DNA of 34,768 nucleotides from Phenylobacterium parvum (GCA_029977805.1 JAPOKE010000012.1:1-34768), one strand, 5' to 3'; shown: positions 14,193 through 23,320, counted from the stretch's first letter. The notes: generated from the letters alone by a model not told the origin. Translations and numbers: made by a program.

Positions 14193-15917
14193 ATGCGTAT
14201 CCGAGAGGGCGGTGTTCGTCCGGCCCTGGCGTGCGTCCTTTTCCTGTCCGCCCTGTCGACGGGCGAAGCCCATGCCCAGGCGGTCGAGCGCAACCCCCCT
14301 CCCGTGAAGCGTCCGACCGCGCCGACGGGCCAGCCGCCGGCGGCGCCCTCAACCCTTCCCGAGACCGGCGTCCAGGGCGGCCCCCTTCGCGGCCTCGTGG
14401 CGACCTCCGGTCCGGACATGCCTGTGCTTCCGCCGGGTCGCAGCGTCCTGGTCGCCGGCGAGGACCTTCGCGTGACGCCGTCCGAGCTCGAGGCGGTGCT
14501 CGCGCGTCACGCCGGCCAGCCTGTCAGCTCGGCCCTGGTCATCGCCATCCAGGGCGATGTCAGCGCCCTCTACCGGAAGAAGGGCTATCCCTTCGCCGCC
14601 GTCGTGACCCCGCCTCAGGATGTCGGCGACGGGGTCCTCACGGTCCGGATCCTCGAGTTCCGGATCGGCCAGGTCCGGCAGGAGACCGAGGACGCCGGGG
14701 ACGACGTGCGTTCAGCGATCCGGCTTTCCCCGGGCGACGCCATTCCCCTGCGCCGCCTGCAGGAGGACCTGGTCTGGCTCAACCGCTATCCCTACCGGTC
14801 CGTCGAGGCGATCTTCAGGCCGGGCGACGCGACGGGCGAGACCGATCTCTTCCTCCGGACAAGGCGCACGCGGCCGCTGACCCTCTACGCCGGCTACGGA
14901 AACACCGGTTCGGAATCCACCGGCTGGAACCGGGTCTTCGCAGGAATCCAGGCGGGCGTCCCCGGCCTGGGGGACAGCCTCGCCGCCTACCAGTTCACCC
15001 TCTCCCCCGAGGACATCGGGGGTCGCGCCCAGCAGGGCTACAGGTCGCACGCGTTCCAGGCCGCCAGTCCCGTGGGCCATCGCGCCCAGGTCGATCTGGG
15101 CGTCAACTGGATCCAGTCCCGGCAGGCGGTGGAGGTGTTCGCCTTCGAGGACACCCTGTCGGAGGCGTCGGCGAGCTATCGCTTCGCCCTTTCCAACCTG
15201 ACCGGCTCGGTCCAGGCGCCCGGCGACGCCTGGCTGGGCGTCGAGGCCCGCCGCCAGGTCTCCGTCGGGGCCTTCGGGGACGTCCGGATCGCCTCGGGGG
15301 CCTTCAACGCCTACCACCTGGTCGCGGGCTACAACCGGACCCGTTTCGACCCGGGCTCCCAGACGGAACTCGAGGCCGTGCTAAGGCTCTCGCCGGGGGG
15401 GCTCGACGACGCGAACAGCGCGGAACGGCTCGCCGCCGTCTCACAGGGCAGGGCCACCGAGGCGCGCTACGCCTACGCCACCCTCTCCCTCGCCCACGCC
15501 CGGGCCCTGTCCGGCGGCGGCGTCCTTCGGGCCCTGGTCCGGGCCCAGCTCGCCACGGACGCCCTTCCCCGATCCGAACTGTTCGGCCTTGGCGGCCCGA
15601 CCGCCTCAAGGGGCTACACCCATGACGACGGCGCCGCGGACCAGGGCGTGCTGTTCCAGGGCGACCTGGAGTTTCCCGAGATCCCCTTTTCGGACGGCGC
15701 CTTCACCCTGCAGCCCTCCCTGATCGCCGATGGCGCCTGGGGCCGTTCGAAGGGCGGCGGCCCGGAGACGGGCCTCGCCGACCTGGGGTTCGGGGCCACG
15801 GCGCGCGTGGCCGGCCGCGCCGAGTTGCAGGCGACGGTCGCCGGGGCGCTCCTCGATGGTCCCCGCACCCGTGCGGGGGACATCCGCGCGGTCGCCCGGT
15901 TCACCGTCCGGTTCTGA
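14193..15917 (+). CDS. ShlB/FhaC-type (TpsB) outer membrane transporter
   Basis: The protein has 574 residues from ATG 14193. A signal peptide is clear (RIREGGVRPALACVLFLSAL, cleaved near EAHA-QA). A Pro-rich linker follows (31-80), then POTRA-like domains (about 82-230, with ALYRKKGYPFAAVVTP). Next comes a long beta-rich region with alternating strands that ends in VRF, the terminal Phe of outer membrane barrels. The lid-loop motif GLGGPTASRGY keeps the RGY of the family's VRGY. TpsB proteins export a large TpsA partner by two-partner secretion; some members of the wider family act on other substrates. No TpsA gene is in the window. A GTG at 14148 is in frame but would put 15 residues ahead of the signal peptide. 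Confidence 0.82.
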   Translation: MRIREGGVRPALACVLFLSALSTGEAHAQAVERNPPPVKRPTAPTGQPPAAPSTLPETGVQGGPLRGLVATSGPDMPVLPPGRSVLVAGEDLRVTPSELEAVLARHAGQPVSSALVIAIQGDVSALYRKKGYPFAAVVTPPQDVGDGVLTVRILEFRIGQVRQETEDAGDDVRSAIRLSPGDAIPLRRLQEDLVWLNRYPYRSVEAIFRPGDATGETDLFLRTRRTRPLTLYAGYGNTGSESTGWNRVFAGIQAGVPGLGDSLAAYQFTLSPEDIGGRAQQGYRSHAFQAASPVGHRAQVDLGVNWIQSRQAVEVFAFEDTLSEASASYRFALSNLTGSVQAPGDAWLGVEARRQVSVGAFGDVRIASGAFNAYHLVAGYNRTRFDPGSQTELEAVLRLSPGGLDDANSAERLAAVSQGRATEARYAYATLSLAHARALSGGGVLRALVRAQLATDALPRSELFGLGGPTASRGYTHDDGAADQGVLFQGDLEFPEIPFSDGAFTLQPSLIADGAWGRSKGGGPETGLADLGFGATARVAGRAELQATVAGALLDGPRTRAGDIRAVARFTVRF

Positions 15918-16007
15918 CCTGGCCCGCCGGTACCCGTCGCGCGCAGGTTGACGCCGGCGGTGCAGGGGAGTTGGCTCCGGCCGGATTGCCCGAGAACGGG
16001 GGGCGAC

Positions 16008-16619
16008 ATGGCGGATAACCGGTCGGACTGGTCAAGGCTCTCAGGACGGGGACGTTATCCTGTCTCCCAGGCCGGCTGGCTCCTGAACCCCCTGCGGCGC
16101 TGGATCGCCCCGCCCGGAAGGACCGCGGACAGGCTGGAGCTTGCCGCCGGGATGAAGGTTCTGGAGGCGGGGTGCGGACCGGGCTGGTTCAGCCCCGAGC
16201 TCGCCGCCCGGCTGCCGGGAGGCGGCCTGACCCTGCTCGACGCCCAGGCGGGGATGCTGGACCTGGCGCGCGCAAGGCTGCGGAGGGCGGGGGCGGCGTC
16301 CTTCACCGCGGTCCAGGGCCTTGCCGAAGGGCTGCCCTTCCAGGACGCCGTCTTCGACAGGATCCTGATGGTCACGGTGCTGGGCGAGACGCCCGATCCT
16401 ACCGCCGGCATGAGGGAGGCGGCCCGGGTCCTGAAGCCCGGCGGCTGGGTGTGCCTGGTGGAGGCCGCGGGGGACCCTGACCGGATCCGCCGCGACGAGG
16501 CCGACGCCCTCGCGGGGGCCGCCGGCCTTGCGCCCGTGAAGGCCTGGAAGGACCTCCTGACCGAGACCTTTCTCTATGGCCGGCGGGCCGGCCCGGTCAG
16601 TCCACCAGCCTCTGCATGA
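16008..16619 (+). CDS. Class I SAM-dependent methyltransferase (UbiE/Methyltransf_11 type)
   Basis: This 203-residue protein has motif I VLEAGCGPG (51-59), the acidic end of strand 2 in TLLDAQAGML (Asp78), and a post-motif region EAARVLKPGGWVCLVEA. These are the standard landmarks of small-molecule methyltransferases related to ubiquinone/menaquinone C-methylases. The substrate is not evident. ATG 16008 follows a G-rich stretch (ACGGGGGGCGAC). The open frame upstream is not supported. The 3' end overlaps the convergent prolyl oligopeptidase gene by 23 bp. It lies 90 bp after the TpsB gene, and I see no functional link. Confidence 0.82.
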   Translation: MADNRSDWSRLSGRGRYPVSQAGWLLNPLRRWIAPPGRTADRLELAAGMKVLEAGCGPGWFSPELAARLPGGGLTLLDAQAGMLDLARARLRRAGAASFTAVQGLAEGLPFQDAVFDRILMVTVLGETPDPTAGMREAARVLKPGGWVCLVEAAGDPDRIRRDEADALAGAAGLAPVKAWKDLLTETFLYGRRAGPVSPPASA

Positions 16620-18705
16620 GGTAGGTGTACTCCAGGGCCTGGCGCAGGGCGCGCTCGTTCAGGTTGGCCGCGGCGGCGTGCCCCCCGTCGATGTTCTCGT
16701 AGTAGAGGTAGTCGTACCCCAGTTCCCCCAGCCGGGCCGCCGCCTTGCGGGCGTGCGCCGGGTGCACCCGGTCGTCCTTGGTCGAGGTCTCGATGAAGAC
16801 GGTGGGGTAGGGCTGGCCCGCCCTGAGGTTCTGGTAGGGCGAGTAGCTCATCAGCATGTCGCGCTCGGCGGGGATGGCGGGGTCGCCGTACTCGCCCACC
16901 CAGGAGGCGCCGGCGCCGATCCGGGTGTAGTTGATCATGTCGAACAGGGGCACCTGGATGACCACGGCGTTGTAGAGCTCGGGCCGCTTGGTCAGGGCCA
17001 CGCCCATGAGCAGGCCGCCGTTGGAGCCGCCCATGATCCCCAGGCGGCGGGGCGAGGTGTAGCCGCGGCGGATCAGGTCCTCGGAGACCGCGAAGAAGTC
17101 CTCGTAGACCCGCATCCGGTCCAGCTTGAGGCCGGCGTTGTGCCAGCGCGGACCGAACTCCCCGCCGCCGCGGATGTTGGCCACGACATAGATACCGCCG
17201 CGCTCGATCCACAGCTTGCCGGGCGTGGCCGCATAGGCCGGGGTCTGGCTGACCAGGAAGCCGCCGTAGGCGTAGAGGAGGGTGGGGTTCGAGCCGTCCA
17301 TCCGGGCGTCCTTGCGACGCACGACGGAGTAGGGGATCCGGGTCCCGTCCTTCGAGACCGCCCAGTTCTGCTCCACGGTCATGTTGGAGGCGTCGAAGCG
17401 TGGGGGCAGGCTGCGCAGGCGCGAGGCCTCGACGCCCGCGGCGTCCGCCAGCCACTGGCTGGTCGGCGACAGGTATCCGGCCGCGCCGACCAGAATCCGG
17501 TCGCTGTCGTCCGAGGCCGAGGTCACGGTCAGGGTGGAGTCCGCCGGCAGGGGCAGGGTGGTCGACTTCCATGTCCCGCCGGTCCGTTCCAGGCTCCGCA
17601 CCTGGCCGCGGACATTGTCGAGGAGCCCGATCACCAGGCGGTCACGGGTGGAGGCGACCTGCTCGACGCTCTGGCTCTGCGTGGGCCGCAGGACCAGGTC
17701 CGGCTTCAGGGCGCCGGGCGAGGCGCGGACCGCCGCGAGGTCGAAGTCCACCAGGTCGCCGGCCTTCAGGCCGGCCTCGGCCCAGTCCGCCTCCAGGCTG
17801 ACCACGAGCCGGCCGGACACCAGGGCCTGGACGGTAGAGCGCAGGGGCAGGGCCAGCTTGACCGCCCGGTCTCCCGCCAGGAGGTGGTGCTCGGCGCTGA
17901 AGGTGTCGAGGGGCCGGGCCAGGACCACGGCCTCCACCCGCCCGCCGGCGTCCCGGAAGACCTGTCCGCTGACGCCGTAGCCGCCGTCCCGGGAATCGCC
18001 CCGGAAGACCTCGCGCGCCTGGGCGAGGGACTGGCCCCGCTTCAGGATCCGCGCGATGTACGGATAGCCCGAGGTGGTGCTCTCGCCGGCCGACAGGGCC
18101 GTCACCACAAGCAGGGTGTCGCGGTCGATCCAGTCGAACCTGTGCTTGCCTTCCGGCAGGCGGAATCCATCCGCCAGGAACCGGCCCTCCCGGGCGTCGA
18201 ACTCGCGTACGGTCACGGCGTCCTTGCCGCCGTCCGACAGGCTGACCAGGCAGAGCCGGTTGTCAGGGGCGAGGCAGTCGGCCCCGGAAAACACCCAGTT
18301 CCTTCCCTCGGCCTTCGCCAGGGCGTCGACGTCCAGGATCGTCCGCCAGGCCGGGGCCCCGGCCCGGTAGCCGGCGAGGTCCGTCTCCCGCCACAGGCCC
18401 CTCACATGCGTCGCGTCCTGCCAGAAGTCCCGCAGCCGCTCGCCGCCGGCGAAGACGACCCCGGGGATCCGGTCCGGCGCGGTGGCGATGGCGCGCGCCT
18501 GCTCATAGAGGCCGGCGAAGCGGGGGTCGTCCTTCAGCCGGGGCAGCGACCGGGCGTTCTCCGCCCGCGCCCAGGCCAGGGCGCGCTCGCCCTCGATCTC
18601 CTCGGTCCAGGCGTGGGGGTCTTCTGCGGCCAGGGCTTGGGTCATGGACAGGGTTCCCGCGAGGAGGCTCGCCGCCAGGAGGACGGGACGGAGCAGGTTC
18701 GGCAT
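16597..18705 (-). CDS. Secreted prolyl oligopeptidase family serine peptidase (S9A)
   Basis: The 702-residue protein starts with a signal peptide (PNLLRPVLLAASLLAGTLSM, cleaved near ALAAE). It continues as a prolyl oligopeptidase: an N-terminal helix region DPHAWTEEIEG, a seven-bladed propeller domain, then the alpha/beta hydrolase domain. The catalytic triad is Ser561 in GGSNGG, Asp645 in STKDDRV and His676 in DGGHAAA, close to the spacing of the mammalian enzyme. It should cleave short peptides after proline in the periplasm. ATG 18705 has GGGAG eight bases upstream; the longer frame lacks a signal peptide at its start. It is divergent from the sulfatase gene across 109 bp, and its end overlaps the preceding methyltransferase gene. 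Confidence 0.92.
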   Translation of the reverse strand: MPNLLRPVLLAASLLAGTLSMTQALAAEDPHAWTEEIEGERALAWARAENARSLPRLKDDPRFAGLYEQARAIATAPDRIPGVVFAGGERLRDFWQDATHVRGLWRETDLAGYRAGAPAWRTILDVDALAKAEGRNWVFSGADCLAPDNRLCLVSLSDGGKDAVTVREFDAREGRFLADGFRLPEGKHRFDWIDRDTLLVVTALSAGESTTSGYPYIARILKRGQSLAQAREVFRGDSRDGGYGVSGQVFRDAGGRVEAVVLARPLDTFSAEHHLLAGDRAVKLALPLRSTVQALVSGRLVVSLEADWAEAGLKAGDLVDFDLAAVRASPGALKPDLVLRPTQSQSVEQVASTRDRLVIGLLDNVRGQVRSLERTGGTWKSTTLPLPADSTLTVTSASDDSDRILVGAAGYLSPTSQWLADAAGVEASRLRSLPPRFDASNMTVEQNWAVSKDGTRIPYSVVRRKDARMDGSNPTLLYAYGGFLVSQTPAYAATPGKLWIERGGIYVVANIRGGGEFGPRWHNAGLKLDRMRVYEDFFAVSEDLIRRGYTSPRRLGIMGGSNGGLLMGVALTKRPELYNAVVIQVPLFDMINYTRIGAGASWVGEYGDPAIPAERDMLMSYSPYQNLRAGQPYPTVFIETSTKDDRVHPAHARKAAARLGELGYDYLYYENIDGGHAAAANLNERALRQALEYTYLMQRLVD

Positions 18706-18814
18706 CTTCTGGTCTCCCGCCGCCGTCCGCTGCGTCAGATCGCGCTGGCCCGCCGGCGCCCCTGTGCTAGCCTTCCCGGAGGCCGGGCGGAAGACCCGGA
18801 CCGGAGGAAGCCGC

Positions 18815-20350
18815 ATGTCGACCCGCAAGCTGATCTTCGCCGCCGCCGCCAGCGCGGGCCTGTTGGCGGCCCCCGCCCTGGCCGCCCCGCCGAAGCCGAA
18901 CATCATCGTCATCCTCGCCGACGACCTCGGCTATGGCGACACCGGCGCCTATGGATCGCCGAGGGTGAAGACCCCCAATATCGACGCCCTGGCCCGGGAC
19001 GGGGTCAGGTTCACCCAGGGCTATGTGGCCCATCCCGTCTGCGCGCCCTCGCGGGCGGCGCTTCTCACGGGGCGCTACCAGACCCGCTTCGGCTACGAGT
19101 TCAATCCTGTCGGTCGCGACAAGACCGGCGGGGTCTCTCGGGACGAGGTCTTCCTGCCCCAGGTGCTGAAGGGCGCCGGCTATTCCACGGGGATGGTCGG
19201 CAAGTGGCACCTCGGCCAGCCGGCCGGCTACCACCCCCTCGACCGGGGATTCGACAGCTTCTTCGGCGTCCTGACCGGGGCGACCTCCTTCATGACCGAC
19301 TTCAAGGTCGGCGACGAGGAGATCACGCCCCCGGGCGCAGCGGCGTCCTTCGGCCTCGCCGAGGGGGTGCAGGCGCCACCCGGGGCCACGGAGGGCGAGA
19401 AGATGGCCCTGTTGCGCCGGGCGGCGCCCGTCTACCGGTCGCGCGAGGTCGTGCAGGAGACGGAGTACCTGACCGACGCCTTCACCCGCGAGGCGGTCAG
19501 CTTCATCGACGCCAGGGCGGGCAAGCCCTTCTTCCTCTACCTCGCCTACACCACGCCGCACACGCCCCTCCAGGCGCCGGCCAGCTACATCGCCCGCAAC
19601 AGCGCCATCCCCGACAAGGGACAGAGGGTCTACGCCGCCATGGTCACCGCCCTCGACGACGGGGTCGGCCGCATCCGTGCGGAACTGAAGGCCCGGGGCC
19701 TCGAGAAGGACACCCTGATCGTCTTCCTCTCCGACAATGGCTGCGCCGGCTATGTCGGGACCGCCTGCACGAATGACCCGCTCAACGGATTCAAGGGCCT
19801 TCACCTCGAGGGCGGGGTCCGGGTGCCCTACATCGTCTCCTGGCCGGGACATTTCCGGAAGGGAGCCGTGGACTCCCAGGTGGTCTCGAGCCTCGACATT
19901 GCGCCCACCGCCGCAGCCCTGGCGGGCGCCGCCCTGCCCAGGGGAACGGATGGCGAGAATCTCGCGCCCTACCTCGCCTCCGCGAAGCCGAAGCGCTTCG
20001 AGCGCCGTCTCTTCTGGCGGTCGGGCCCCAACTACGCGGTCCGGGACGGCGCCTGGAAGCTCTGGAGCGTCAACCGCGCCGAGCCGGGCGAGACCGAGAG
20101 CACGGCCGCCGGCATCACCCCGGACGGGGTCCAGGCCAAGGCCTCCTCCCAGGGCGTCTACGACATGCTCTACAACCTTGCCGATGATCCGGGCGAGAGC
20201 CGCAACCTCGCCGCCACGCGTCCGGAGGTGGTCGCCCGCCTCAAGGCCGAGATCGCCGAGTGGGACCGCGGCAATGTCCCCGCCCAGTGGACCAGCATGC
20301 GCCAGGCGGTTCGCCGCCACGAAGGCCAGATGCTGAAGATCTATCCCTGA
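18815..20350 (+). CDS. Secreted sulfatase (arylsulfatase type)
   Basis: The 511-residue protein has a signal peptide (RKLIFAAAASAGLLAAPALA) and the alkaline-phosphatase-superfamily sulfatase fold. The metal-binding ADDLGYGD (Asp36, Asp37) is followed by the sulfatase signature CAPSR (Cys76), in which Cys is converted to formylglycine. Conserved GKWHLG and FLSDNGC segments follow. It should hydrolyse sulfate esters of sugars or aromatic compounds in the periplasm. The Cys type needs a formylglycine-generating enzyme, which is not in the window. ATG 18815 has GGAGGA six bases upstream. An HSL-type esterase gene follows after 26 bp on the same strand, so the two are probably co-transcribed and may act on one ester-rich substrate. 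Confidence 0.92.
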   Translation: MSTRKLIFAAAASAGLLAAPALAAPPKPNIIVILADDLGYGDTGAYGSPRVKTPNIDALARDGVRFTQGYVAHPVCAPSRAALLTGRYQTRFGYEFNPVGRDKTGGVSRDEVFLPQVLKGAGYSTGMVGKWHLGQPAGYHPLDRGFDSFFGVLTGATSFMTDFKVGDEEITPPGAAASFGLAEGVQAPPGATEGEKMALLRRAAPVYRSREVVQETEYLTDAFTREAVSFIDARAGKPFFLYLAYTTPHTPLQAPASYIARNSAIPDKGQRVYAAMVTALDDGVGRIRAELKARGLEKDTLIVFLSDNGCAGYVGTACTNDPLNGFKGLHLEGGVRVPYIVSWPGHFRKGAVDSQVVSSLDIAPTAAALAGAALPRGTDGENLAPYLASAKPKRFERRLFWRSGPNYAVRDGAWKLWSVNRAEPGETESTAAGITPDGVQAKASSQGVYDMLYNLADDPGESRNLAATRPEVVARLKAEIAEWDRGNVPAQWTSMRQAVRRHEGQMLKIYP

Positions 20351-20376
20351 ACACCCCTGACCGGAGCCCAGGCCCC

Positions 20377-21333
20377 ATGTCCGAATCCTTCTCGCGCCAT
20401 CTTGTCGACCCCGAGCTCCTGCCCATGCTCGACGCCTTTCCGACGGCGGTCCTGACCGAGGCCATGCTGCCGGGCATGAGGGGTCGCGCCTCCTGGTTTC
20501 CGCTGGACCCGAAGGACGCCGAGCGGGCCGATCAGGACCGTCGGATGATCCCCGGCCGGGCGGGTGATCCGGACGTCGAGGTCCTCGTCTACCGGCCCCG
20601 GGGCGCAGCGGGCGCCCTGCCCTGCATCCTGCACATCCACGGCGGCGGCTACGTCTCGGGCCGGGCCGACGCCAACGAGGCCATGCACCGCCCCATGGCC
20701 GCCGACCTGGGCTGCGTCATCGTCACGGTGGAGTACCGCCTGGCGCCCGAGACCCGTTTCCCCGGCGCGGTGGAGGACTGCTACGCCGCCCTGGCCTGGA
20801 CCGTCGCCAACGCCGCCGAGCTCGGCGTCGATCCCGCCCGCATCGGCGTGATGGGCGAGAGCGCCGGCGGAGGCCTCGCCGCCGCCCTCGCCCTGCTGGC
20901 CCGGGACCGGGGGGAGTACGCCCTGGCCTTCCAGCACCTCATCTACCCGATGATCGACGACCGGACCTGCATCCGCCCCGACCCCCACCCCACGGTGGGC
21001 GAGTTCATCTGGACGCCGCACAACAACCGCTTCGGCTGGGCGGCCCTTCTGGGCCACGAGCCGGGGATCGAGGGGGTCTCGCCCTACGCCGCCGCGGCGA
21101 GGGCCGAGAGCCTGGCCGGCCTGCCGCCCACCTTCATCGCCACGGGCGCCCTGGACCTCTTCCTCGAGGAGAACCTCGAATACGCCCGCCGGCTGACCCG
21201 CGAGGGGATCCCCACGGAGGTCCACGTCTATCCGGGGGCCTTCCACGCCTTCCAGGTCATGCGCGGGGCGCGGGTCGCCCAGGCGGCGGAGCGCGACAGC
21301 CGCGCCGCCCTCGCCCGGTTCCTGAACGGCTGA
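20377..21333 (+). CDS. Alpha/beta hydrolase, hormone-sensitive-lipase (HSL) family esterase
   Basis: This 318-residue cytoplasmic esterase has the HSL oxyanion motif HGGG (88-91), the nucleophile in GESAGG (Ser162), and Asp260 and His290 (GAFHAF) completing the triad. Family members hydrolyse short- to medium-chain esters. No signal peptide is visible, in contrast to the sulfatase just upstream. The start at 20377 is the first Met after the sulfatase stop; GGAG lies 12 bases upstream, a little far. The gene ends one base before the stop of the convergent methyltransferase gene. The pairing with a secreted sulfatase suggests use of imported ester products, which is inference. Confidence 0.88.
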   Translation: MSESFSRHLVDPELLPMLDAFPTAVLTEAMLPGMRGRASWFPLDPKDAERADQDRRMIPGRAGDPDVEVLVYRPRGAAGALPCILHIHGGGYVSGRADANEAMHRPMAADLGCVIVTVEYRLAPETRFPGAVEDCYAALAWTVANAAELGVDPARIGVMGESAGGGLAAALALLARDRGEYALAFQHLIYPMIDDRTCIRPDPHPTVGEFIWTPHNNRFGWAALLGHEPGIEGVSPYAAAARAESLAGLPPTFIATGALDLFLEENLEYARRLTREGIPTEVHVYPGAFHAFQVMRGARVAQAAERDSRAALARFLNG

Positions 21334-21334
21334 C

Positions 21335-22174
21335 TCAGGACGGGTTGCGGGCGCTGACCAGCCAGGTCGCCGAGGGCATGTAGACCGCTCCGTCGCGCAG
21401 CCAGGGACGGACCGCCTCGCGGACCCGCTCGCGCAGGACGGGGGCGAGGCCGGGCTGCTCCCGCAGGATCGCGCCCAGGGGACCGACCCGGAAGCTCATC
21501 TCCACCGTCCCGTCGAGGTCGAGGCCGCCTATCGCCTCGTCATGCGGCGTGATCTCGATCCCGCTGAAACCCGCCCCGGCCAGGATCCCGCGCACCCGCT
21601 CCGGGTCGGCGAAGGCGAAGGGGCCTGGCGCGCCGGGTTCCGGGGGCGGGGCGGGCGGGACGAGGCCGGCGGCCGTCTCGGCGGGAAGGCGCATCCAGAG
21701 GTTCTCGGCCAGGGGTCGCCAGCAGACAAAGCCCAGCCGGCCGCCCGGCCGGAGCGAATGCCGGATGTTGCGGAAGGCGGCCCCGGCGTCGGCGAAGAAC
21801 ATCACCCCGAAGCGCGAGAAGGCGGCGTCACGGCCGCCGGGAAGGGCCGCCGTCTGGGCGTCCGCCTGCCGGAACTCCAGGCCCTCGGCCCCGGCCGCCT
21901 CAGCCCGCCGGCGGGCGACCTCCAGCATGGGGGCGGAGATGTCGAGCCCAAGCACCTCGCCCTCGGGCCCGACCCGCCGGGCCAGCTCCAGGCTGGTGTC
22001 GCCGCAGCCGCAGCCGATGTCGAGCACGGTCTCTCCGGCCGTTGGCGCCAGCCGGTCCATCGCCGCAAGGCCGAGGGGACGGATCTGCCGGTCGATCCGG
22101 TCCTGCAGGTCCGCCCAGGTCCGCCCGGCGGTTTCGTTCCAGTAGGCCTCCTGGGCCGCGTTCGCCCCACTCAT
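21335..22174 (-). CDS. Class I SAM-dependent methyltransferase
   Basis: The 279-residue protein shows motif I LDIGCGCGDTS (51-61), the acidic strand GLDISAPML (Asp78), and the later IRHSLRPGGRLGFVCWRP, typical of Methyltransf_11/25 enzymes. The N-terminus (YWNETAGRTWADLQDRID) is common in a group of alphaproteobacterial methyltransferases whose substrates are not established. The ATG at 22174 is preceded by GGAAGGGAATTCAGGC. It is divergent from the serine hydrolase gene (89-bp gap) and abuts the esterase gene at its 3' end. It resembles the methyltransferase at 16008 only in the general motifs. Confidence 0.83.
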   Translation of the reverse strand: MSGANAAQEAYWNETAGRTWADLQDRIDRQIRPLGLAAMDRLAPTAGETVLDIGCGCGDTSLELARRVGPEGEVLGLDISAPMLEVARRRAEAAGAEGLEFRQADAQTAALPGGRDAAFSRFGVMFFADAGAAFRNIRHSLRPGGRLGFVCWRPLAENLWMRLPAETAAGLVPPAPPPEPGAPGPFAFADPERVRGILAGAGFSGIEITPHDEAIGGLDLDGTVEMSFRVGPLGAILREQPGLAPVLRERVREAVRPWLRDGAVYMPSATWLVSARNPS

Positions 22175-22263
22175 GCCTGAATTCCCTTCCAGTATCCTGT
22201 CCCCGGGAGGCGTCTCCCGGTACGTCCGGCCCTACCCTGCCGCTTCCCGACGGACTCCGCCAC

Positions 22264-23313
22264 ATGCGTCTCAAGGTCTTCCTGCCCGCCGCCCTGCTCG
22301 GCTTCCTGGCGCTCTTCCCCGCCGCCGCGGGCGCCGTGCAGCCGCCGCCCCAGGGCCTGGAGTCCCGGCTTGACGCCATCCTCGCCCGCGGGGCGCCCGG
22401 GGTCTCGGTCCTGGTCTACCGGGATGACGACCTGCTCTACCGGGTGGACCGCGGGCGCATCGCCCCCGACGCCGTCCTGCCCATCGCCTCGGCCTCCAAG
22501 TGGATGGCGGCGGCGCTGGTGATGACCGTCGTCGACGAGGGCCGCCTGTCCCTGGACGAGCCCATCGGCCGACGGCTGCCGGAGTTCCAGGGGGCCGCCG
22601 GCGAGATCACCCTGCGCCAGCTGATGTCCTATACGGCGGGGCAGGGCGGCCTGCGGAGCCTGTCCGACATCCTCCAGCCCACCGACCTGACCCTTGCCGA
22701 GTCCGCCGCCCGGATCGCCGCGCGCAGCCAGAAGGATCCGCCCGGCGAAGTCTTCCGGTATGGCGGACCCTCCCTCCAGGTGGCCGGCGCCCTGGTCGAG
22801 CAGGCCACGGGCCGGCGGTGGGCGGACCTGTTCCAGGAGCGGATCGCCGCGCCCCTCGGCATGACCTCCACCACCTGGGGCCACCCCCTGCTGCCGGGCC
22901 TTGCGCCCGACCGGATCACCAACCCCAACCTCCAGGGCGGCGTCTACACGACGGCCGCCGACTATGGCCGCTTCCTGGGGATGATCGCCGCCGGCGGCGT
23001 CCACGGCGATCGACGCATCCTCTCGGAGGCGGCGATCACGGAGCTGGAGCGTGTCCAGACCGATGGCGTGCGGATGGCCTACAAGCCCATGGGACTGGAT
23101 GACCTCGACGCCTATGCCCTCGGTCACTGGTGCGAGGCCCCGGCCGCGGATGGCGCCTGCCTGCTGGCCTCCAGCCCCGGCGCCTTCGGCGTCTACCCCT
23201 GGATTGACCGGCAGACCGGCCTCTACGGCCTCTTCTTCCTTCGCAGCGAACTCTCGCTCGTGGTCGGGCCGATCCGCGAGGCCCGGGCCCTGATCCTCTC
23301 GGCGACCCCCTGA
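22264..23313 (+). CDS. Secreted serine hydrolase, beta-lactamase/class C family
   Basis: The 349-residue protein has a signal peptide (RLKVFLPAALLGFLALFPAA, cleaved near AAGAV) and the penicillin-binding-protein/beta-lactamase fold. The catalytic SxxK is SASK (Ser76-Lys79). The Tyr of the second motif is in RYGGPS (Tyr166, Y-G-G instead of Y-x-N). These features match the broad serine hydrolase group that includes esterases (EstB-like) and D-amino-peptidases, so beta-lactam resistance should not be assumed. Two cysteines near the C-terminus (WCEAPAADGACLL) may form a disulfide in the periplasm. The start is the Met at the head of the signal peptide. The end lies 7 bp from the convergent flavoprotein stop. 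Confidence 0.88.
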   Translation: MRLKVFLPAALLGFLALFPAAAGAVQPPPQGLESRLDAILARGAPGVSVLVYRDDDLLYRVDRGRIAPDAVLPIASASKWMAAALVMTVVDEGRLSLDEPIGRRLPEFQGAAGEITLRQLMSYTAGQGGLRSLSDILQPTDLTLAESAARIAARSQKDPPGEVFRYGGPSLQVAGALVEQATGRRWADLFQERIAAPLGMTSTTWGHPLLPGLAPDRITNPNLQGGVYTTAADYGRFLGMIAAGGVHGDRRILSEAAITELERVQTDGVRMAYKPMGLDDLDAYALGHWCEAPAADGACLLASSPGAFGVYPWIDRQTGLYGLFFLRSELSLVVGPIREARALILSATP

Positions 23314-23320
23314 CCTGGCC

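Noticed and set aside
16576-19776. 1066-codon plus-strand frame across the prolyl oligopeptidase and sulfatase genes
   Set aside because: It runs antisense to the S9 peptidase and out of frame with the sulfatase; both real genes have intact motifs. The frame is a composition artefact.
22264-23313. Beta-lactamase resistance gene
   Set aside because: SxxK is present, but the second motif is YGG and no KTG-type motif is evident. The wider serine hydrolase family is the safer call.
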